Origin: Pomphorhynchus laevis
Lineage: Eukaryota; Acanthocephala; Palaeacanthocephala; Echinorhynchida; Pomphorhynchidae
DNA: 64,000 bases
Assembly: GCA_012934845.2 (NCBI GenBank)
Contig: WNNJ02003550.1
Span: 1 to 64,000 of the forward strand
Direction of reading: 5' to 3'
Shown here: piece by piece, positions 57,828-64,000 of the stretch
Position numbering within the stretch: the first letter of the stretch is position 1
Layout of the letters: every line of letters starts with the position of its first letter
The notes under the pieces: model-generated
Seen by the model: the letters and a program-made list of their open reading frames with translations, nothing else
Told to the model about the DNA's origin: nothing
Database searches by the model: none
Program-made: the position numbers and the translations under genes

Positions 57828-57949
57828 CTACACAACTTCAACATTACTAACTCCTCAGTAAACCTCTGAATGGAAGTCACCAAGCGCACGCTCAATATGA
57901 CTTTCATTCAGAGGTTTACTGAGGAGTTAGTAATGTTGAAGTTGTGTAG

Positions 57950-58036
57950 CTACAGGGACACACTGATGAGACCACCCTGCAGTGATGAGTATACTATGGT
58001 CGAAACGCCCCATTGGAGTCTAGGCGTCTGTTGTAG
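57950..58036 (+). ncRNA. Type I hammerhead ribozyme, right arm
   Basis: Plus strand: helix I 5' side CTACA-GGGAC-ACA (57950-57962), core CTGATGA (57963-57969), helix II GACCA (57970-57974) with TGGTC (57997-58001), GAAA (58002-58005), helix III ACGCC with GGCGT (58023-58027), C17 at 58028, and helix I 3' side TGT-TGTAG (58029-58036). Helix I has a 5-base bulge, the kind of place where loop-loop contacts form. The core is complete. The open helix is I, as in most animal hammerheads. Confidence 0.92.
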
Positions 58037-58144
58037 GCGCATTCCGGGTTAATCTTCTCGACGAAATTTGTAAAAAAAGCATGCATATTTATACTTTCCT
58101 GTTCGTGTTAATTAAAAAAGTTGTATTAAAATTCTTTCGTATTT

Positions 58145-58899
58145 GATATTACGTCACCATGAGTTAAAATTCGAATTAAGTTATTACGGTATATTTAACT
58201 CAAAACAGTTTAAATAATTAGATGCAAACTTGTTTTAGCATTTGCATGTTGGTATTGATATATTCTTTTAAATTTTAATTTTTTTAATTTATTTTTAATA
58301 GCGTCATAAAAACAAAGTTTGGTAGCAATTTGTTCAAGTACTGTCATTTTTATAAGAAGTGATTAAACATCTAATGTTTATTTTCCATTTGCATATGTAC
58401 GTCGATCGAAAACTTTTCTACGTTGCTATTATCACAGTCATGCGTCCAATCAAAGACGTATTGTGACTTCTAGTGACAGTCAGCAGATTTTTAATGTCAC
58501 GTCTTATATCCGATTTTCTGAACTACATGTCAGGTATAAATATTATTGTCGACTCGAGGCTCATTAATAAACTTTTATCATAATGGGCTACTGTGTGTTC
58601 ACTATTTCAACTTATGAAGAAGCAGCTGCTTTACTCTAATTTTGGCAGATTGTCAAATTCTTAACGTATCTCTAAGACTCATATCAGCATGGCCACGATG
58701 AAACCTCATTTCGATCGCCGGTACTTAGTAAATTGCTATTTTGGTCATTGCTAAAAGTTCATGGTCATAGGAATAAGAATAAGATTAAGCAATAAATCTA
58801 TAGTTTTGCAGTAATGCTTAGTTCTCAATTTATCATGATTGATATATACAAACAACGCACTACTGTGTTAGCTAAATATATCTGACTTCTAATCTTTTC
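58145..58899. other. HDHD5 intron, nothing firm
   Basis: No supported exon or transposon. The last part may continue the RTE-like remnant that follows. Confidence 0.3.
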
Positions 58900-59450
58900 T
58901 GAGTTCTTACCATTAGCAAAGAACAATATCATCTAAGTATTTGAACTTCTTTGTTATATTGCGTTGGTGGCAAACCGGATCGATGATAATCTATGGTTCC
59001 AGCACAAGCGACTGATAGGTTGTAACTATCATACCTGCCGATTTACATCTATATGTGCTTCGATCTAGTTAACATTGTAAGTTCTTGGAACAGGGAGCAA
59101 CAATACAACATCATCTTCAAAATACAGATATGGTATTTTAATAGAACTGAATACCGGGATTCAGCAATGAAGCTCGTCTCGATATTCTGATCATGTAAAT
59201 TAGTACCAAAAGTGAAGACGAAAACAAGCATGTCAAACTCTAACAGCTAGAAAAAATACTTTGAATTCATGTCTAGAATGCGTGCATAGTTTGCACCTCG
59301 CTCGACAAAAATACCACTGCTTTCCGAAGATATTAGCAACCAATATTCTCTTAGTACCTTCCATTACAACTCTCAAAGAACTCTGCCAAACGCTTTCGCT
59401 AGATTAGCGAGCCACATGTGTCTTGGATAGGCGTATCCCAACGCTGTTTA
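58900..59450 (-). mobile_element. RTE-like LINE remnant in HDHD5 intron
   Basis: On the minus strand, weak RT landmarks appear in order: a segment like DLAKAFGRV near 59410-59385 (motif A type), FGTNLHDQNI near 59205-59175, and KKFKYLDDIV near 58955-58925, resembling the KFKYLGS motif of RTE-clade LINEs. It is heavily broken, and the clade call is tentative. Confidence 0.4.
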
Positions 59451-59944
59451 AGAATTGTTGAGAGAGTGAAGAACTGGTTATTGCAAAATTTAAGATACGT
59501 GTTGTCCACTTTACGTTTTTCTTAACTACTAAAGTGGGATGATTTTATCAATCCAGGCAAATTTGGTATTACTGAGTTTACTTGAACCGCAATGAAAAAC
59601 ATGGCTAAAAATTGTGCGACGCAAGCCTATCTCTTTCTGCGTTAAATTTTCATATTAAGGGCAATCGGTTAATTAAAAGTATCCTTACATCCGCCGCACC
59701 TCGCCTTTTATCAATAACTCCTTAATAGTTGAAAGGTCAATTTTGATCCAGAAGTTGAGTGACATGTTTAAAATAATGAAGTGATGAGTCTGACTATTCC
59801 TAGACTGAAACTTATCATTTCCTTTGCTAATTCTGGTTCGTTCTTAGACAGCGAAGTGATATTCCTACATTAAAACTTTCCATTTAGCTCTTTGTAAAAT
59901 ATTTTCGCTTTTAGTTAAATGTAATAACGATTCTTTTCTTTTAG

Positions 59945-60107
59945 GCGTGCTCCTAATGGGCTGTCCAATTTTGTGGGAGTCGAATATACAGATTATTCTT
60001 GATCTGGTAGCGACTGGAGGTAATCTTTCAAGGCCAAGAAGTTATAGGCTTCCTTTCTACGTGTGTAATCAGGATCTGACCTGGAAAGCCGCTGCTAGTC
60101 GTCCAAG
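59945..60107 (+). CDS. HDHD5: HDHD5-like gene, exon g
   Basis: This reads VLLMGCPILWESNIQIILDL, then VATGGNLSRPRSYRLPFYVC, then NQDLTWKAAASRPR. It matches the family block GVLLxGEPxxWExxLQxIxDxLL...PxxxSNxDLxW. The acceptor is CTTTTAG, the donor GTTTGT, and it leaves in phase 2. The family continues with FGxGxF and a C-terminal HAD cap-core region, which is not found in the 800 bp before a PLE begins. The remaining exons may lie beyond the window. Confidence 0.9.
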
Positions 60108-60908
60108 GTTTGTGTTTCATTCTCACAGTTGGGTAATATAGCTTTTGATTATTTTAAAGAACTCCATACTCTTCCTTTTTTGCTTAGCTGGTTTAGCATA
60201 CAAAATGAAATTTGTATTAAAATCTAACAAAGGAATCTTGGCATTTATATTCTAAATCTTAAAGATTGTATAATCATTCTTAGCAAGGCAAAAATATAAT
60301 AAAACCTCCGTCAATAAACCAGTTCGTCATATTTCTAATATTGTAATGCCCATGTACTTATAAACCACGTGCAACTGTTAATATTTATGTTGTTGCTAAT
60401 GTTTTAATAATCGTCGCAGCTAAGTAAACCGCAATGATATAATATTAGCTGAGATATATTGAAAAAGTAGTAATTAGTTTTTTACATAATTATACACTTA
60501 AAATTTCAGTTCTTGTGAAGCAATTGTTTCTGAACATGTAAAACAAAATATCAAAACAAAGATATTTATAAGCTACGAAAGTGAATTGAATGCAAGTAAT
60601 TAAAAAATTGAAAATGAATTGAAAGAAATATCGCGATGGATCGTTTCCGATTATAATCTTCGTAGTGATTTCAAATTCCGTAGCAAACAAGCTTATTTTG
60701 CTATCCTGCTTCCAAGTCAATTTACTAAACTGTGAATTTGCGGAAATTATTATTTTTTCTCTTTTGAGTTTGCTATGTGTGTAGGCAAATCCGCTACTTT
60801 TAAATACTTGCCATATTTTAACCGCAGTATTTAAAGTGTGTGAGATTAAATTAATTATTCACATATACTTTATAGAGTGAAATAAAAACTGTAAATTATT
60901 TATTTTAG
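60108..60908. other. HDHD5 intron or gene end, partly unassigned
   Basis: An acceptor-like TTTCAG at 60507 precedes an open stretch to about 60600 that I cannot match to the HDHD5 family or, with confidence, to PLE. It could belong to the 5' part of the following PLE. Confidence 0.3.
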
Positions 60909-61816
60909 AACATATTATCGAAGAAAACATTTCAATATTAAATCAAAAACTATTAGAAAAAGAAGATTTTTGGATTAAAACGCTAAAAACCATGTACTCA
61001 TTAGGATTGAATGACGCGGTACAAGGAATTGGCAGAAGTAGTATAATACATAATAAACAACTATATTATAATAATCCGGTTAAACGCAAACCAAGAAGTC
61101 ATGGTGATAAAAGGAATAAGAAAAATAGAGTTAAAAATATTAAAAAAGATATGTATATAAATGAACAATTAGAAATATTAAAACAACTTTTAAGAGATAA
61201 TAAGCTAAAAGATCTTTATGTAAATATAAGAAGTTTTTCTAAAGATATCATATGTTCAATAAATCAAAAATTAATTAACGAATATGATATGCTAAGTTGT
61301 ATAATAGACAGTTATTGTAATACAAAATACTATAATCGTACAATAAATGTTAATAATAACAATAGAAAATATACATTAACCATAAACTTCATTAATAAAT
61401 GTATAGATAACATAAATATAGCCGGACTTTTAAATAATTCTAAAAGTAAAGAAATAATAGGATCAGATTTAAGTAAATATATTCCTAAAATAAGGTATAA
61501 GTTGTTACCACCATTAGGACGAAAAATTTGTAATTATAATAAAGAATTAAAATCAATATGTAACGATAATATTAGAAACATAATGGAAACAGAATGCAAT
61601 TGTAAAAGTCTTAGTTTTGATAAAATAAATGAACATATATGTACCCATAATCTAGAATTAATTGAAAATTGTGAATTAAGAAAGCTGCTATCAAAATGGT
61701 ATAAATATAGATTAAATAATAACAATAAAAATAAAATTTACAAATCGTTATATAATAACTTAAATGATTACTTTTATAAATTGATTAATATTAAAGGCTT
61801 TAATACACAAAGATAA
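60909..61816 (+). CDS. Naiad-like PLE N-terminal region (GIY-YIG end and Cys/His motif)
   Basis: This frame is open from 60909 to the stop at 61814-61816. The first Met is at 60992, but homology starts upstream (EHIIEENISILNQK, then FWIKTLKTMYSLGLNDAV), so the copy is 5'-incomplete. FWIKTLKTMYSLGLN resembles the C-terminal end of the GIY-YIG module in these elements. A basic stretch follows (KRKPRSHGDKRNKKNRVKNI). Later come RYKLLPPLGRKICNYNKEL and the motif CNCKS...EHICTHNLELI...LRKLLSKWYKYR, which matches the conserved CxC...HxxTxxLxxI...LRxLLxxGxxYR block before the RT of this PLE group. Confidence 0.75.
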
Positions 61817-62085
61817 ACATTTGGAAAACTTATATATTAGATGAAATTATAGTTATAATAAAGAATTGAAATCAATATGAAACGATGATATTAGAAACAT
61901 TATAGAAATAGAATGCCCTTACAAAAGTCTTAATTTTGATAATAAAACAAATGAACATGTATGTACCCATAATCTAAAATTACTTTAAACCAACGAATAT
62001 AAGGAATACTGTAAAAAATATATAAATATAGATTAAATAATAACGACAAAAATAAAATTACAATTCGTTATATAGTAACTTTAAT
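61530..62085 (+). repeat. ~235-bp internal duplication in the PLE
   Basis: 61530-61765 and 61850-62085 are tandem-like copies of the Cys/His region (AATTATAATAAAGAATT, then GAACATATATGTACCCATAA and GAACATGTATGTACCCATAA). The second copy is more decayed. It may reflect polymerase slippage between two templates or unequal exchange. Confidence 0.75.
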
Positions 62086-62429
62086 TACTACTTTGATATA
62101 TTTGATGGGCTAATTCATAATAAAAGCTTAAATACATCTAATATAAAAATATGGAAATCCTTCAAAAATAAAGTAAACATAATAAACATTTATAAAAGGA
62201 AAGATAAAGTAAATACAAATATTTATATACAACTTTCTACATTAAAGGATAACTATATAATATAATCATTGATTAATAGTAATAACTGTCTTCATATACA
62301 AAAACTTTATTATGATATATTGATTAAAGAGGTAAATTATAATCATTTAAATGTAAACTAAACAAATGAACGTAGTGATATAAGTTTAGAAATAATTGTA
62401 ACAAGTCACCGTTCAATATTGAATAAAAA

Positions 62430-63430
62430 TAGTATAAAGGTTGACTCAGATAATAAAACTATACCTATATTATATTGGAATCCAAAATTACATAAAAATC
62501 CAATAAAACCCTAGGTTCATATGTAGTGCGTTTAAATGTACATTAAAACCACTTTCTGTCTATATGAATAAAATACTTAAAGTAATTAAAGCACATTTTA
62601 AAAAATATTGCAAGGTAATCGAAATTAATACTGGTATAAAACACTATTTCAGTATTAATTCTACAAAAGAATTTTTAGAACAGACAAAAGGAATAAATTT
62701 TCAAAATATAAATACATACGATTTTAGTACGCTTTATACAAATCTAGATTTAACAGATATTAAAGATGCATTAGAAAAACTAATTAATCTTATATTTGGA
62801 AATAAATATACATGCACATGTTATAATAACTATAACGCCTATCTAACAAAGATTAAACAATTAAGAAAATATGCATATATGGATAAAATTGAATTAATAG
62901 ATACTTTTAATATTTTGATAAATCAAAATTATTTAAAAGTAGAGATTAGACAAATTATAGGTGTCCTAATAGGAGGTAATAGTAGCCCAATTATAGCTGA
63001 CTTGTTTTTAAGCTTTATAGAATAAGAATATGTTCATAACTGTGTAAAAATAAATCTAAACAATATAAATATATGAAATATGTTTCGATATATTGATGAT
63101 ATATATGCATTTAACTCTAACAATTTTTATTCAATAAGTGAAAAAAATATCCAGGTAGCCTTATTTTAAATAAAATTAATATTGAAGAAAAATAATGTGT
63201 ATATTTAGATATGAACAGTAAATTAAGATCTGCTAAAACTACTATTAATTTATATCGTAAAGATGACATATTTAAATTTACAAGAAACATATGTTTGCAT
63301 GAGCATTCATGCATACCATATAATATAAAATATAATACATTAAATAATGAAATTTTAAGAATTGCAACAATATGTAATGATATTGGCTTTCTTCAAAATC
63401 ATTTAAATAATTTAATAGATACATTTTAAA
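62430..63430 (+). pseudogene. Naiad-like PLE reverse transcriptase
   Basis: RT landmarks in order: ILYWNPKLHKNPIKP (62467), FSINSTKEFL, NTYDFSTLYTNLDLTDI (motif A region, near 62711), QIIGVLIGGNSSPIIADLFL (about 62950-63010), MFRYIDDIYAFNS (catalytic YIDD, near 63078), INLYRKDDIFKFTRN and HEHSCIPYNIKY (63240-63330). The longest open piece is 62564-63025 and the rest is in other frames. Motif spelling agrees with the fragments at 45369 and 52864, showing one family. Confidence 0.85.
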
Positions 63431-63799
63431 CCAGGTTACTATAAAAATATCATCACAAGAAAATAATAAAATATATAAATCAACATAATAATATTAAAAA
63501 TTAATTTAAGCTGTCAAGTGGCAAATTTTTATGGATGGATAATAAATAATATACTTTGTATTAGAATAAGATACTAGATAATCAAATTTCATCAGAGGAA
63601 ATACGTCATCGCATGTATTTGACCCCGCTGATATTTTGGGTCGAGAAATAAAGGCCGAAACCTTTTATTATGACAGTTCATTTTGACGACATATAATTCT
63701 TATTCTGATACATCACTTGTTATTTATTAGTCAATTAATAAATATTGATTTTAATTTTAAATTTTAATTTTAAATTTTAACTTGATATAAATATAAATT

Positions 63800-64000
63800 C
63801 TATAAATCCAGAAAGCCTTATTCTTAACAAAACCAATATTGATGATAAAGAAGGTGTATATCTAGATATAAACATTAAATTAACATTAACTAAAACTACC
63901 ATTAATTTATATCGTAAAGATGACATATTTAAATTTACAATAAACATATTTTTATTTAATACATTAAATAATGAAATTTTAAGAATTTCAAGAATATGGA
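63800..64000 (+). mobile_element. Further Penelope-like copy, cut by window end
   Basis: ESLILNKTNIDDKEGVYLDI and INLYRKDDIFKFT are encoded, directly after the tail of the previous copy, giving a head-to-tail pair. A deletion removes the HEHSC segment. Confidence 0.75.

Larger units (their letters stand above)
57634..58144. repeat. ~510-bp palindrome with a hammerhead ribozyme in each arm
   Basis: The left arm 57634-57872 and right arm 57905-58144 are near-perfect inverted copies around a 32-bp spacer. The outer part is A/T-rich (AAATACGAAAGAATTTTAAT on the left) and the inner 180 bp are GC-balanced. Small differences exist near 57705-57730 against 58048-58072. It sits in the 2.8-kb intron of the HDHD5 homologue. 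No coding function is seen. Confidence 0.92.
60909..63790 (+). mobile_element. Penelope-like element, Naiad-like, longest copy
   Basis: The order is: the end of a GIY-YIG-type segment (FWIKTLKTMYSLGLN, 60965-61010), a linker, a Cys/His region (CNCKS...HICTHN), a partial duplication of that region, then reverse transcriptase (62430-63400) and the 3' UTR. Having the endonuclease-like part before the RT is the permuted layout described for Naiad-type PLEs. In canonical Penelope elements GIY-YIG follows RT. Several stops and frameshifts are present. The tail includes a decayed pseudoknot region at 63622-63690. Confidence 0.8.

Noticed and set aside
1-64000. CRISPR arrays, tRNA or rRNA genes
   Set aside because: No regularly spaced direct repeats with unique spacers, and no tRNA or rRNA motifs, were seen.

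Overview
This window is repeat-rich, AT-rich nuclear DNA from an invertebrate animal. I cannot name the lineage. The evidence is one spliced host gene (a homologue of the HAD-family gene HDHD5/CECR5) with GT-AG introns as short as 55 bp, embedded in a dense layer of metazoan retroelements: L2/CR1-type and I/Jockey-type LINEs, an RTE-like remnant, Ty3/gypsy LTR fossils, and many copies of a Naiad-like Penelope element (PLE). There are no bacterial genes, rRNAs, tRNAs or CRISPR arrays.

Layout. 1-4080: AT-rich DNA with two PLE 3' ends. 4085-6230: a decayed Jockey-type LINE on the minus strand. 7421-12498: an L2/CR1 LINE whose ORF1 is intact but whose endonuclease is replaced by 627 bp of Jockey-type LINE. 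12830-20350: two head-to-tail Jockey-type LINEs (J2, J3), J3 being split by a 5'-truncated L2/CR1 insertion with an 8-bp target duplication. 20357-25585: a broken Ty3/gypsy fossil that carries a 1.3-kb array of ~368-bp units with hammerhead ribozymes, and an 81-bp PLE end. 25780-36545: three more head-to-tail Jockey-type LINEs (J4-J6). 37588-41480: a minus-strand Ty3/gypsy fossil. 41950-44340: a CR1-like LINE remnant and a Ty3/gypsy gag-protease remnant. 44650-45938: a palindrome with a hammerhead-like core, then a PLE. 45943-49715: a Ty3/gypsy fossil with both LTRs. 51088-60107: exons of the HDHD5 homologue. Its introns hold PLE copies, a 178-bp near-palindrome, a ~510-bp palindrome with two hammerhead ribozymes, and an RTE-like remnant. 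60909-64000: the longest PLE copy and the start of another.

The most notable content is RNA-based. Two unrelated hammerhead families can be folded by eye with complete catalytic cores. One is a tandem, retrozyme-like ~368-bp unit with a 13-bp shared flank. The other sits in both arms of a palindrome inside a host intron. A third, decayed hammerhead-like core lies in a palindrome next to a PLE. The PLE 3' tail also carries a conserved pairing pattern that forms a pseudoknot. One reading is that small ribozyme RNAs are moved by the reverse transcriptases of neighbouring elements; this is inference. All reading was by eye, and no database or folding program was used.
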